From Nematostella vectensis (Eukaryota > Cnidaria > Anthozoa > Actiniaria > Edwardsiidae), in the NCBI RefSeq assembly GCF_932526225.1, contig NC_064042.1:15680751-15744750 (forward strand): DNA of 64,000 bases, read 5' to 3'. The notes beneath the pieces are model-generated. The model made no database searches and was not told where the DNA came from. It saw only the letters and a list, made by a program, of their open reading frames with translations. Every line of letters starts with the position of its first letter. Position 1 is the stretch's first letter. This document shows, piece after piece, positions 42,594-53,936 of this stretch. A program made the translations under genes and the position numbers.

Positions 42594-42887
42594 CGGATTA
42601 ATGATTGCTAACCACTGCTAATCACTCATCTACGCGGAGTGTGTTTTGCGTGGACTTACTTCTGCTAAGTATCCATCTACGCGAAGTGGTCCCGACGTAG
42701 ATTAATAACCAGCGATTATTAATCTACGCGAAACGCGTTTTTGTGTCACTGAAAGTCCCCAGCCTGGAATGGGGCTGGGAGGGTCGGAGGGGCGCTGGGC
42801 CCCTCCCAGACCTAAGACGGGGCTGGGAGGCCCGGAGGGGCGATTCGCACCTCCCACTCGTTTCACTGAAAGCCCCCAGTCTCCCCC
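42594..42887 (-). repeat. Polinton right terminal inverted repeat
   Basis: Complement of 30467-30769 with a few differences, mainly in the GGGGCTGGGAGG segment and at the innermost 30 bases. It ends at CCCCC next to the GCGGAA duplication. A further degenerate copy of the TTTC..GAAAG..CCCCAG motif lies at 42548-42575. Confidence 0.9.
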
Positions 42888-42893
42888 GCGGAA

Positions 42894-43089
42894 AGATCCA
42901 GTCTGCAAGAAAATCATGGACACGCGAAATAACCTGATGGACAACGACGGGTTGGATTGGAGTGAAGCTACAGAAACGGCTATGGATAATAGGAAATTCC
43001 TGCTGTCAAAGATGTTCAAGGATCAGCTTATTTTGTCCCCACAAACAGATGTCCCAATTTGGAATAAACCACTTTACAATCGTAGATGA
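42894..43089 (+). pseudogene. host ORF, 3' part, after the Polinton
   Basis: Continuation of the frame interrupted at 30466. The charged helical sequence DPVCKKIMDTRNNLMDNDGL is followed by FKDQLILSPQTDVPIWNKPL and a stop at 43089. The reading frame is intact across the virtual excision point. Confidence 0.6.
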
Positions 43090-43950
43090 ACTGCTTTGGC
43101 TAAGAAATAAAAGCTTTTTCCTAGAAAAAAAATACTGTAATCTCTCAATGGTGAGCATTGGATATCAAAAGTGATTTTCAACGCAAATTTCAGAATGAAG
43201 AGACAATTTATGTAAAATTCAAATAGGAATTCGAAGCCATTGTCACACAATCTCGCGTGATTCACAAGTCCGCAAATTCCAATTTTGTCATGATTTCTGT
43301 ATTAGCCTCACAGAAAGGAGCGTGAGGTCCCTTGGAGAGAATGTTACGGAACGGGTCTTGGCCATTGGACCGCGGGTCTTGACCTCTTCTCTTCTCTTCT
43401 CTTGTCGCTTCTTATCTTGCTGTCATCGTGTTCCTCTGCTTGTATGCTCAGTCTGTATTTCCAAATGCTCGTATACAATATCGGTAGGGAAATGTTCAGC
43501 ACTTACCACCCCTCTTTCGAAAAACGAATGGCCTTTTTATCTTTGTAGGGCACAATGTCCCACTGAATCGATCTTCCATCATCATACATGAATCTTCGGG
43601 TAACCCTAGAATTCATTTACGAAAAGATGGCAGCCACACTGACCAAGGAGATTAGGATATTCTTGTGGCATAATGTTGATTTGAATGGCACTTAACTACA
43701 CGTTTCTCTTTTTATTGAGAATCGAATTTATTTCTAACGTGACAACAATTTTTATATTTTTCCCTCCCAAAACCCGAATACTCTAGACAGAAAATCTCTC
43801 GCGATCCTCACGCAATCCTAGGCAAAGTCTCACATTTCAACATACATTCTCTTTATGCGTGTTACCATGCATTACAATTCCCTCTGGTATGCGCGCCAAA
43901 ATGCAATTTAATCCCCTCTGGTATTCGTGACGTCACTTCCGCCGCCAGAG
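43090..43950. other. upstream region of gene B
   Basis: No gene is seen. A CRE-like palindrome TGACGTCA lies at 43928-43935 and a CTCTT simple repeat near 43385. The two GGTAT-containing repeats near 43880 and 43915 (CCCTCTGGTAT) are direct repeats 32 bases apart. Confidence 0.5.
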
Positions 43951-43963
43951 TATTTATATAATA
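43951..43963 (+). promoter_or_regulatory. putative TATA element of IgSF gene B
   Basis: TATTTATATAATA lies 110 bases upstream of the ATG at 44061, matching the element upstream of gene A, with a TGACGTCA site 16 bases further upstream. Confidence 0.5.
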
Positions 43964-44060
43964 TTATGTAAATGAATGAGCGAAAGTATTCCCTTGCGTG
44001 ACGGAGCGTGTAACAAGCAGTCTTTGTATAACAATCTATCATAGAAGCTTAAAGATTGCC

Positions 44061-44211
44061 ATGGCTATTGATTTACTCGCTCCACATCAAGTACCCAGCG
44101 ATCAGCGGGTGATAATACGTCCATTGAGTCACTTGTCGAGCTGCTATTGCAGGGTGCTGCTGATAAAACTCGCTGTTTTGTCGTTTGTGCTTCTGCTACT
44201 TCCGCATCAAG
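44061..44211 (+). CDS. gene B exon 1: leader and signal peptide
   Basis: Same length (151 nt) as in gene A. The in-frame codon before the hydrophobic core is CTG instead of ATG, so translation must start at 44061 (GCCATGG). An upstream in-frame TAG excludes a longer start. Confidence 0.8.
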
Positions 44212-47200
44212 GTAATACACAAAACGTGTAATTTGTTTCATCACTGAGCTTTTACTCTTATATATATTTACTAAATTTTTTTCCAGCATTCCCGAATCAC
44301 ATTGGCTCAAATTAATGTGATTTGAGTCCTTATATGTTGGTAGTGAGTAAGAACTTTTTACGATTTAAAGCCGGACGGCAACCGATGGTGTCTTGTAAAG
44401 ATCATCACCATCACCCGTGTAAGATGTTTCACTCTTGTGAGCTCGTTTAAAATTCGCATGATGTAGATTTTGATATATAGACGGCAATTCAAACTTCCCA
44501 TACGGCATTGCCTTGACGGTCATTTTAAAGCAAGTAAAAGTATTCAGGTGGTTTTATATATCATTGTAACGTGTACATTTAGCATAATAAGTAAAAAATT
44601 GCAAAAGTTTACCTAGAATCAGGAGATGGAGAGATGGATGAGAAAAACATTATTGCTGAAAAAGTGATAACAACGCTTGCAAGCATATATTACCTCTAGT
44701 CTTTATGAAATGCGATATTATTTTTTAAAGATTTTATAGTGTTTTACCGACGCATTTTTCACTTTTTTGTAGAGCCTCGTTTCCATGATGAAAGAATAAT
44801 GCTTTAAACGGCAATTAAAGTAATTCTCCCTAGACCGATTTTGTATAAACTTTTTTCAAAGAATATTGTCAGTGCAACAGTTTTCCTAACAAAAAATACC
44901 ATGGAACTCGTCAAATTTTTACTGAATGTAGGAAAATGTGGATAATTTCTGCGATTATATTCTCATTCTTACAAATAATTATACCCATAAGCAGTGATGG
45001 GTCTTAGAACTGCCATTCGCTGACAACGTTTATTGAAATAGGTCTACACTCTTTTTTGTAAAAACGTCTTATTTTCAGTTGAGGCTGGGCCGTTCTTATT
45101 TTTGGGACATTTGAAGGCTGAATATGTTCTTAACAATGTTCTTAAATCTTAGTGTATATAAGAATATAATTGTTAGGAAGAGAACTACACTAATGATCAA
45201 TAATAGCAATAATAAGGCTGTTATCATGAGCACAATTTGATTCTGCATTTTAGAACGCATCAGATCAAAAATAAGAAAAAAAATTCTGAGCCTCGTCTTG
45301 TTCTTAGCATGCTCTTAAAATTTGGGGAAATCTCAGTTTGGACGTTCTTTTAAAAAAAAAGAGTGTATGCTAAAAGACGAGTTCCTCCATCAAAGACTAT
45401 TGAGATCGTTTAAATTTCTGTTGAAATTTGTCACGCGTTCAGCTAATATTGGACTTAATTACTGGACTATTATTCCTGTTGCAACAGGGGCGGATTTAGG
45501 GGGGCGAGCCCCCCCCCCCTTTCTTGAAACTTTTGCTTCGGCCCCCGTTTTTAAACTTCTGGATCCGCCCCTGTGTAATATCAAAGAATTCGACTTTTAT
45601 TGTTTTCACAGTTTTCGCTGCTGCTGATCTTATTTCCGTGGACAAATACGTTGGCGAAGATGCAAGTTTCACATGGCAGTCAAACAATTATCTTGAATTT
45701 AAATTTGGTATATCTAATGCTGCACAAAGTGACATTATTGTCAATGGCGTACTGATAACGTGGAGTAGAGGCAGTTTTGCATCTGAACCTAACACCACAG
45801 GGCCCTACCAAGGCAGACTGTATTTCTATGGAGATCCCAGCCCTAGCGCTGATTCCAAGCACTTTGAGATCACGAGAGTAACAGTTCTAGATGAAAAGGT
45901 GTACTTGGTGGCCATCATGGATCCTACAAGCTACAAGTTCACTGCATTAAGAGCCTGGAACCTAGCAATAAGAGGTAATCTTCTTCTGATGATATGCATA
46001 TTTTGGGGAGAAGTCGCTCAATGTAACTGATAATAGTAATTAGGGGCTTTGTTGGTACTCCTCCCCCTGAATTTAACATATACCCTCTTATCCGTCCTCC
46101 CTGATATAAAGCCAGTATTTTAATGCTTGTTTTAGAGCCCTGCTTCCAATAAGCACCTGATGCGTACACGCATGCGTGAGTGGCAGTTTTCAGAATTCAG
46201 TGGTGCGCATGTCCACTGCGTTAAAAATCAATTTTTTCAACAGATTTTGCGCGTTGTTTTTAGTTGTTTAACCATCCTTGGGGACCCAGGGCGTCGCGGA
46301 GATCGGGCACACAGGTAGCGCAGCGTGAGAAAGAAACAGGCTGAAAGACGCCCAGGGCAACTGCTCTGTGAAACCCATTTCTAAAAACTAAATCGAACTC
46401 GAAATTAAAATGAGACCAATCAGAGCGATCTTTGTGAATTTGAAAAGCAGACAGACCTCACGCTTAGAAACACTTCACAAACAACTAAATAACAAAGCCT
46501 GCTCGGTTTGGTAAAAGTCTCACGATCAGATTTAGCCTGGAGTCTGCTAAGGGTTGCGTGAGCAAGGAGAAACTTGAGCACAATATCCGATCATGTCTTT
46601 GCCCACTCAGCTCCATTATGAAATAGCAGGTATAATATACCTTCTGCGTACATCAGAGAATTTGGACCACCGACTTCCTAATTATTTTTGGTACCGAGGT
46701 TCTTGTTAGAAATGAACGATTTTGTGCATCATTGCGATACGAAATGTACCGCAGAAACGTCTAGTCTGTGACGATATAGCCCATATACTAATTTAGAATG
46801 CGTTTGATTTCTTGATCGGAATTATTTTGTATATCAAAAGTTAATTAAATAAAGAGTTCAAGTAGAATCCCTCAAACTTGACTCAACCCTTGAAATATCT
46901 AGAATAATTTTAGCCTTTCCATAGAATTTTCCCAATGTTTATTTTTAACGTATAGTTTTTTTTTCCCTCTTGATATGTAAATTTCGAGACTGTTTTTACA
47001 GGCGCTAATTGGAAAAAGGCGCCGGGTCTAGTCAGGCGACTAATTGGATTACAAACCCTTTGAGAAATGGATTTTACAGAGCAGTTGCCCAGGGCGTCTT
47101 TCAGTGCTCTTATTACTTTTTTTCGTGCGTGTGTCCGATCTCTGCGACGCCCTGGGTCCCCGAGGATGTTGTTTAACCTATTATTTTTTTATTCTTTTTT

Positions 47201-50200
47201 AGCAAGTGGCTACAATAGTCAAGCTGGTGTTACTTGATAAATCTGTTAATATGTGATCAGTACCTGATCTATTCATATGTCAGAATTGGTTCATGTAATC
47301 AAAAATAGTGGTGTAATAGTGCATACAGCATCTTTTTTGGTTTATTAAGATGTAGATGCTAAAATATTGCAATTTGCTGACTTGCGTGTAATGCATGATA
47401 ATTTTGTCATAAAAATGAACTAATAATCTCATCATGATGTGCATTGCTTTCACAGAGGCTCCAGCATTTAACCCACCTCTTGACAGGTCATGTGACGTAG
47501 CTGAGGACAAACACTTTAGCATCACATGCTCAGCGAGTGGTCGCCCAGCCCCCAATGTCACGTGGGTCAATAAGACGTCAGGGTCCCCGGTGGCTCATGG
47601 GACAGGGAGTGCAATACTGAGTCTACTAAAGATCCAGCGACACCAAGCAGGGGTGTACCAGTGCCAGGCCATCAACGATGTGAGGAGGGGGGCCATAACC
47701 CAAGACATCACCATCAACGTGCAATGTGAGTATATCCTTATTTATGCATCCTACAATTGCTGCAGAAATACAATTCAATGACGTCATTGCATTCACGTTT
47801 TTACCAAAGAGAACTGAAGCAAACAATCATTTTGACTGTCTTTATGATTGGAAATGGGGATATACTTTGTTTGATTTTCCAGATCCGCCAGAGATTACTC
47901 CAATACAGAACACCACAGTAAGAGCGGGGGAGACCATCACCCTGACATGCGCAGTGGCTGGTAACCCGACACCAAGTGTTTCCTGGTCAAAGGCAGGATC
48001 TGGACATAGCACCAATGGTAACGTCTTTACTAAAGCTGGTGCCACAAAGGCAGACACTGGACAATATGTCTGTACTGCAGTAAACACCGTCACTGGAAAC
48101 ACACAGACAAGAACAGCATCCACTTATGTCATGGTCAAATGTAAGTGCTATGTGATGTCAAACGAAGTGCTCCATGATGTCGGATGTAAGTGCTCTATGA
48201 TGTCAAATGTAAGTGCTCTATGATGTCAAATGTAAGTGCTCCATGATGTCAAATGTAAGTGCTCCATGATGTCAAATGTAAGTGCTCTATGATGTCAAAT
48301 GTAAGTGCTCCATGATGTCAAATGTAAGTGCTCTATGATTTCAAATGTAAGTGCTCTATGATGTCAAATGTAAGTGCTCTATGATGTCAAATGTAAGTGC
48401 TCTATGATGTCAAATGTAAGTGCTCTATGATGTCAAATGTAAGTGCTCTATGATGTCAAATGTAAGTACTCTATGATGTCAAATGTAAGTGCTCTATGAT
48501 TTCAAATGTAAGTACTCTATGATGTCAAATGTAAGTGCTCTATGATATGTCAAATGTAAGTGCTCTATATGGCAATGATGGTTGCTACTTGGCAAGATCC
48601 AATATAGAAATTCATGTTTCAGCAACGCTCATTTTCATTCCTGTTTCCCTGACAGAATGATGATTTTAACAAATTCACAACACTACACCAAGACTTCAGC
48701 ATGTTTTGAATTTCAAAAAGAACTCCAATAATTGTTCTGAATAATGCCATTATGCTCAAGTCATTAATGGAGTTTTCTCCTTGGCCATATATTAAATTCT
48801 CATTTGAGCATTAGTAAAGTTATTAACTGTACCTTACTGTACCTCATCCTTTTGATTTCAAGAGAGTCAATATGTATTTTTTCTCTTTTTTTCTTTTTTT
48901 TTCGCTATTAGCAATTAGTTTCCCTACTAATATGTAGAGCAAATCATATATATAGTATCTTTATTATTTTCTCCTTAGATAGTTTCAGCTTCATCTTTAT
49001 ACTGAGATAAGCTTCTGCATTTTGTTTTTTAGACAAACCATCCATTCTTTCCAAGTCCCCAGATCAAACTGTCAACGAGACCATAGACTTTCTTAAACTA
49101 ACATGTTTATCTGACGGCTACCCCGCCCCCACGGTCACGTGGTCTAGAGATGGGGTAGTGGTGTCACGGACCAGTGTGTATTACAGCAACAGCGTGATAA
49201 GGTCAGAGGCGGGGACGTACACGTGCACGGCTACTAATGAGATGGGGAGTGACACAACCACGGTACAAGTCACTGTCAACTGTAAGTGGATAGCCTACAA
49301 ACAGGGTCACAATAGTGCGCATGTGCGTATTTTCTGAACCATTCAATAACGCACGCATGCATTCTTTCTGAACCAGCAGGATAGTTCCAGTACCACTAAT
49401 TGTGAGCATGGATGTTATTTCTGACAATTTGTATACGTAATCACTGATTGCCAACTTGACATTTTTCGTTTAATATTGTAAATTAATGAACATGTAAAAA
49501 GTAATTTATTTTAATAGCATGTGAAAATGCTCTCACTAGCTCTGTTATTGATTCCTTCAATAACCATGAATATCAAAGACAAATGTAACAGCTTTTTCAA
49601 TCTAATATCAGTTTAACAAACAAATATAATAATGGATTGACCGAGTGGAACAAGAAAACAAGTAGTCCATTGGCATTCGCTTTTTAAAATAAAGCAATAA
49701 TACGTTTATTAGTAATTGTCTTGATGATATTTTTGTCGAATTATCGAATATTTTAATATCGAATTTGCTGTGGTGAACAAATGACTATAGAATGCTTTTC
49801 TTATCTAGATTCCTCAGTGAAAATTTGCATTATTTAAACTATAAAGACTTAATGAATACTCCTTTTAAAAGAGAATAGTAGTAACAGCAGTATTTTAATT
49901 CAGATAAACCAGAGATGGTGTCTTCAACCATCAACACGTCGTCTTGGGATAGAAAAGTCCTGAGCCTGCAGTGTAAGGCCAGAGGTGTACCATTACCTCA
50001 GATCACGTGGTACAAGCCTGGCGGTCAGCCAATCACAGCTGAAGTAAGCCCCATCTCTGAAGGTAGCCAGCTCCAAGTAACGACAACTCACGACGCAGGG
50101 GACTATGGACAGTACAAGTGCCGGGCGTCTAACTTGTTGGGGTCAGTGGAACGCCTGATCTACGTCACTCAATTGTGTAAGTAAACCAAGACTTGGCAGC

Positions 50201-52260
50201 TATTCCCTTGTGTATCCCCTGCTTGTAACTTGAATATCCTACTTTTGTGCGTGCTACGTAGTTCAATTAAAGTCATTTTTACTTGCAGTCGCTCCAGGCC
50301 CTCCCATTATCACGGTGTCAAATATCGAGGCGTCATCCATCAAAGTCAACTGGGCCCCTCCTTCATCTGATGGCGGCAGCCCTGTCATCGACTACAAGGT
50401 GGAAGTGGATCCTGCAAAACCGCCCCGTGAGGGGGTGCCTGGGGGCCAAGTTGTCATCTCAGATCTTACAAAGAATACAGAGTATACTGTAAAAGTGACC
50501 GCGCGGAACGTTGTTGGTTATGGGGAGGCTGGGACGGAAATTATCCGAACTAAAAAGCAAGGTAACTTTTGCAAAAAAATAAGACGTAGATATTATTTTA
50601 AAACTAAATAAAAAAGACAGACGGACGGACAGGTGGGCGGAAGGACGGTCTGCAACAAACAAAATAAACGATGAACAACCAGGCAGACCAAGAAAGGCAG
50701 GAAGGATTGATAGGCTAACAGGCATCCAGGAAAATATAGACATAGGTGGTTATTCAATCGGGCACATTGTTTGAAATCGTGAATAAGGCATGGTCAGTCA
50801 AATCAAATAACCAAAGGCCTTACACAAAACTGTGATTAAGCACATTCTATACGTCTATCAAAGATCTTAACGTCTTAGCATAATCTTAGTATCATTTGAT
50901 TTTTCATAGGACCCCCCTCGCTACCGTTTCTCAAACCTGTTGACAATACTACGACAAGCGAGGAAATCACCCTGGAATGGGGCAAACCCGACGAGAACGG
51001 TGGCGCCATCCAGGCCTACATCGTGTACTTCATGTTGACTTTCCTTGATGGCCAGAAGACAGACTGGACTAAAACCGCCAACATCACAGACCTCTCTGTG
51101 CTGAGCTACACATTCAAGGGCATAAAGCCAGGAAGGACTTACAGCTTCCTGGTCACCGCGTACAACCAGTACGGAGAGAGCGCCAGGGATTATACCAAAG
51201 CACGCGTGGTGCAGGTCAACGAAATAACCACAAAAGGTATGCTTGACATTGACGATAGACAAACTTTGATATCACCTTGAATTGTGATATGACTTTGATA
51301 TCACCTTGAACTGCGAAATAAAAATGGTATTTCTTGAGCATAACGTAGACTTCCCCCCCCCCCCCCCCATCATTACCCTTTCGCCGTATAACCTCTTCTG
51401 TCCTCGTCCCCAATTCGCCGCTTACATTTTTTAACCTCATTCTGATGATCTCCTCGTCTCGCCTCAAATGTATAAAGCAACAGACTGCTTTTTTCGGTCA
51501 TTACAAACTGCGTCAATTTTAAGCTGTTAAAGAAGATAGTTTACTTCCCTTTTGCATTGTACTTGCTCGTGCTATAAAAACATGTGCTAAAGGAACTGTA
51601 GTCTTTTTGGTCATGACACACTTTGTCAATTTTCAGGTGCAAATAATCAATCAGAAAAAATCGAGAGAAGATGCGACTCTTGTGAGTAATGAGATTCCTA
51701 AGTTTATTTATTTATTCCATTCCTGTAACTGATCATTGCATTGTTTTGGTTTGTGTGACATACCCCGTGTCACTGTGATATGTCTGTTTGCGTGACTTGT
51801 TCCATGGATGAGGCCGCCATTTAATTATGCGGTGCACCAATCATTGCGAGACACACTTTACGTAATAAACTTGTTGTTTTACAGATGTGGCTGTTTCTGC
51901 TGCTTGTTCGACAATCATCGCTGTTCTCCTTGTCTCGAACCTGATGTCTTTATTCTATATATACAGAAAAGGTTTGCCAAGACTTATTTTATAAATCGTA
52001 TGCTTGCGATGTAGAACACAACATTTTCTTATTTCACCAACAGGGAGATCCAAGCACGAGTCCAGGTATGTCACGTGACCCATCGTCAGATGCGTGCTTT
52101 ATTATCTTTAACTTACCTTCTCCATCTTACGCCTTCTTAATCTGATCTCTTCGTGATTTTGTCGACCTTTTTCCACCACTCCTTTCTAATCATGTGACAT
52201 GCGTGCCTGGTGTTTTAAAGGATTCCTCGAGGAGCTCTGAAAAGCGCGGCAGTGTATGAG
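44061..52260 (+). CDS. IgSF receptor B with two FN3 domains, tail exon missing
   Basis: Exons 44061-44211, 45612-45974, 47456-47725, 47883-48140, 49033-49281, 49904-50176, 50289-50561, 50910-51236, 51637-51681, 51885-51971, 52044-52065 and 52221-52260. All have AG/GT borders and matching phases, giving 786 codons in one open frame. Layout: leader/signal 1-50, V-like domain 51-171, Ig domains 172-261, 262-347, 348-430 and 431-521, FN3 domains 522-612 and 613-721, stalk 722-736, TM about 737-762, juxtamembrane to 786. The next exon expected from gene A is absent, because sequence downstream of 52385 jumps to the equivalent of about 21400. The protein must end by intron read-through (24 more codons), use an unknown tail further on, or be non-functional. 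Confidence 0.8.
44212..45611 (+). other. gene B intron 1
   Basis: No gene is seen. Two dispersed repeats at about 44840-45060 and 45110-45260 are inverted copies of sequences near 4100-4290 and 6050-6340. A short C-run/GGGGCG inverted pair (GCAACAGGGGCGGATTTAGG and CTGGATCCGCCCCTG) at 45481-45574 looks like a small MITE remnant just before exon 2. Confidence 0.6.
45612..45974 (+). CDS. gene B exon 2: membrane-distal V-like domain
   Basis: 121 codons, phase 1-1. It keeps the framework YVGEDASFTW and GRLYFYGDPSP of gene A exon 2 but differs at about 70% of the other positions and contains no cysteine at all. The canonical V-set disulfide is therefore impossible. An NTT glycosylation sequon is present. 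Confidence 0.75.
46274..47167. mobile_element. MULE-like non-autonomous DNA transposon in gene B intron 2
   Basis: 894 bp, flanked by the 11-bp direct repeat GTTGTTTAACC (46263-46273 and 47168-47178). It has terminal inverted repeats of about 110 bp beginning ATCCTTGGGGACCCAGGGCG and ending CGCCCTGGGTCCCCGAGGAT. Long inverted repeats with 9-11 bp target duplications fit the Mutator superfamily. There is no coding capacity. It is absent from gene A intron 2, so it inserted after the duplication. Confidence 0.8.
47456..47725 (+). CDS. gene B exon 3: Ig domain
   Basis: Ninety codons. FSITCSASGRPAPNVTW and AGVYQCQAINDV are near identical to gene A. Only the first quarter (APAFNPPLDRSCDVAED) is diverged. 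Confidence 0.9.
47883..48140 (+). CDS. gene B exon 4: Ig domain
   Basis: Eighty-six codons, nearly identical to gene A exon 4, ending at the same GTCAAAT|GTAAGTGCT donor that seeds the 23-bp array. Confidence 0.9.
48134..48568 (+). repeat. short 23-bp splice-donor minisatellite in gene B intron 4
   Basis: About 18 units of the same 23-bp repeat as in gene A intron 4, again beginning at the exon 4 donor. The homologous position shows the array existed before A and B separated, or was spread between them by conversion. Confidence 0.92.
49033..49281 (+). CDS. gene B exon 5: Ig domain
   Basis: Eighty-three codons. LKLTCLSDGYPAPTVTW and EAGTYTCTATNEMG, almost identical to gene A exon 5. Confidence 0.9.
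49904..50176 (+). CDS. gene B exon 6: Ig domain
   Basis: Ninety-one codons. LSLQCKARGVPLPQITW and GDYGQYKCRASNLLG. The acceptor is the conserved AGCAGTATTTTAATTCAG. Confidence 0.9.
50289..50561 (+). CDS. gene B exon 7: fibronectin type III domain 1
   Basis: Ninety-one codons, phase 1-1. FN3 signatures: APGPPIITVSNIEASSIKV, NWAPP, DGGSPVIDYKVEVD, LTKNTEYTVKVTARNVVG. There is no counterpart in gene A. Confidence 0.88.
50910..51236 (+). CDS. gene B exon 8: fibronectin type III domain 2
   Basis: 109 codons, phase 1-1, with ITLEWGKPDENGGAIQAY and GIKPGRTYSFLVTAYNQYG typical of FN3. It gives a longer, more rigid spacer between the Ig domains and the membrane than in gene A. Confidence 0.88.
51637..52260 (+). 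CDS. gene B exons 9-12: stalk, transmembrane, juxtamembrane
   Basis: 51637-51681, 51885-51971 (TM run TIIAVLLVSNLMSLFYIY), 52044-52065 and 52221-52260, with lengths and phases identical to gene A. A phase-0 donor GAG|GTACGTCC ends the last exon, but no matching tail exon follows in the window. Confidence 0.75.
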
Positions 52261-52860
52261 GTACGTCCTACCATCGTTCTACCATCTTTTCATGACACCA
52301 CCTTTCTAAATCATATCTCAACAGCTAGGTAGATAGAAAGATGTACAGATGATGTAGAACGAGGGAGGAAGCTGCAATTATACACCGAGTACACCAACGC
52401 CTACACACATCGAGTACACACACGCCTACACACCGTCAGTCCTACTTGCTGGCTACGGAAACCCTGGATTAAATTAGAATACAAACGTCCACCAACCGTT
52501 ACCCTGCTAGCAGAGCTTTCTTGTGGTTTGTATCTATTTGTTAACCTGTTCACTTCCTTTGGAAACAAGCCCAGCGAGAACCCAAAACCCAGCGCACACT
52601 TTGTATTTTCGGGGGACTTCTGCTTCACCGTCCCGTCCCTCGCGAGAATTGGATCCTCCGAAGGTGCACGTAGCCGAACGTACAGTGAGAACACATAAAA
52701 AAAACTCTGCCTAAACATAAATGCAACCTGAACATTTTTTGTCCACAATCTCATAGTTGTTCGTGATAACGTGCTTTTGGTCTGTGTGGATTTGGAAAGA
52801 ATGTCACGCGCACTCCAATATTCGAATATTTCGTATTGTATTGTTCATTACTATCAGATG
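52261..52860. other. deletion junction and shared flank downstream of gene B
   Basis: Up to about 52384 the sequence follows gene A positions 18434-18545. It then continues with the CACGCCTACACA minisatellite remnant and the equivalent of 21466-21850. A segment of about 2.9 kb present in locus A, containing the ITAM tail exon, is therefore missing here. Confidence 0.75.
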
Positions 52861-53936
52861 GTGAGTAGTGTTCTGGGCTATACCTTAAACATGAGGGAAA
52901 CAGGGAGGCATAGTGTTCAGGGCCATACCTTGAACATAAGGGGAACAAGAAGGCATAGTGTTCAAGGCCATACCTTACATACATACATACATAAACTTTA
53001 TTTAAGTGTCAAAAGTGTTTAGCTAAAAAAGCTAATTGTGGACACTATAAAAAATAAATAATCAGATAATTAGTAAATAATATGATTTAGAATCTAATCT
53101 AGCTATATTTAAAATATTAAAAATATTATAGAAAACTATACGTATTATACATATTAATATAATATATTATATACACAAACACTATATAGACGAACTATCA
53201 CAGGCGTAGATACAAGTAAACAGACATGTGTATACAAATAGACACAAGAACAAACAAACAAACAAACAAGCAACATATAAATAAATAACAAAACAAATTA
53301 ATATAAAAATATGATACAAGGGTGGTGCACACTCCTCATGTGCCCGACCGCCAGACAGCGGTGAAGGACTGGCGGGAACATGAGGGGAACAGGGAGGCAT
53401 AGTGTTGAGGGCCATACCTTAAACATGAGGGGAACAGGGAGGCATAGTGTTCAGGGCCATACTTTGAACATGAGTGGGACAGGGTGGCATAGTGTTCAGG
53501 GTCATACCTTAAACATGAGGGGAACAGGGAGGCATAGTGTTCAGGGCCATACCTTAAACATGAGGGGAACAGGGAGGCATAGTGTTCAGGGCCATACCTT
53601 AAATATGAGGGGAACAGGGAGGCATAGTGTTCAGGGCCATACCTTAAACATGAGGGAACAGGTAGGCATAGTGTTCAGGGCCATACCTTGAACATGAGTG
53701 GGACAGGGTGGCATAGTGTTCAGGGTCATACCTTAAACATGAGGGGAACAGGGAGGCATAGAGTTCAGGGCCATACCTTGAACATAAGGGGAACAGGGAG
53801 GCGTAGTGTTCAGGGCCATACCTTAAACATGAGGGGAACAGGGGGGCATAGTGTTCAGGGCCATACCTTTAACATGAGGGGGGCAAAGTGTTCAGGGCCA
53901 TACCTTGAACATGAGGGGAACAGGGAGGCATAGTGA
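52861..53936. repeat. 45-bp minisatellite of locus B, split by an insertion
   Basis: Same unit family as 23364-25690, in two blocks (52861-52978 and 53373-53936). The 3' end runs directly into an Ig exon at 53937 without any intron sequence between them. Confidence 0.9.
52979..53372 (-). mobile_element. SINE/LINE-tail-like insertion
   Basis: It starts with (ACAT)n followed by AAACTTTATTTAAGTGTC, contains AT-rich sequence, and ends GC-rich (CCGCCAGACAGCGGTGAAGG). The layout suggests a reverse-oriented retroposon with a simple tail. It splits a minisatellite unit and has no coding capacity. Confidence 0.5.

Larger units (their letters stand above)
30467..42887. mobile_element. Polinton/Maverick element (12.4 kb, virus-like)
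   Basis: It is bounded by a perfect 6-bp target duplication, GCGGAA (30461-30466 and 42888-42893), and by ~300-bp terminal inverted repeats starting with G-rich tips. The gene order is a minus block (30893-32880), a plus block from capsid to integrase (33059-38239), and a minus block with helicase, polymerase and zinc ribbon (38251-42549). Base composition is clearly more GC-rich than the host DNA. Integrase, PolB, packaging ATPase and capsid together define the Polinton class. Most replication and capsid genes are broken, so the copy is not autonomous. Confidence 0.9.
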
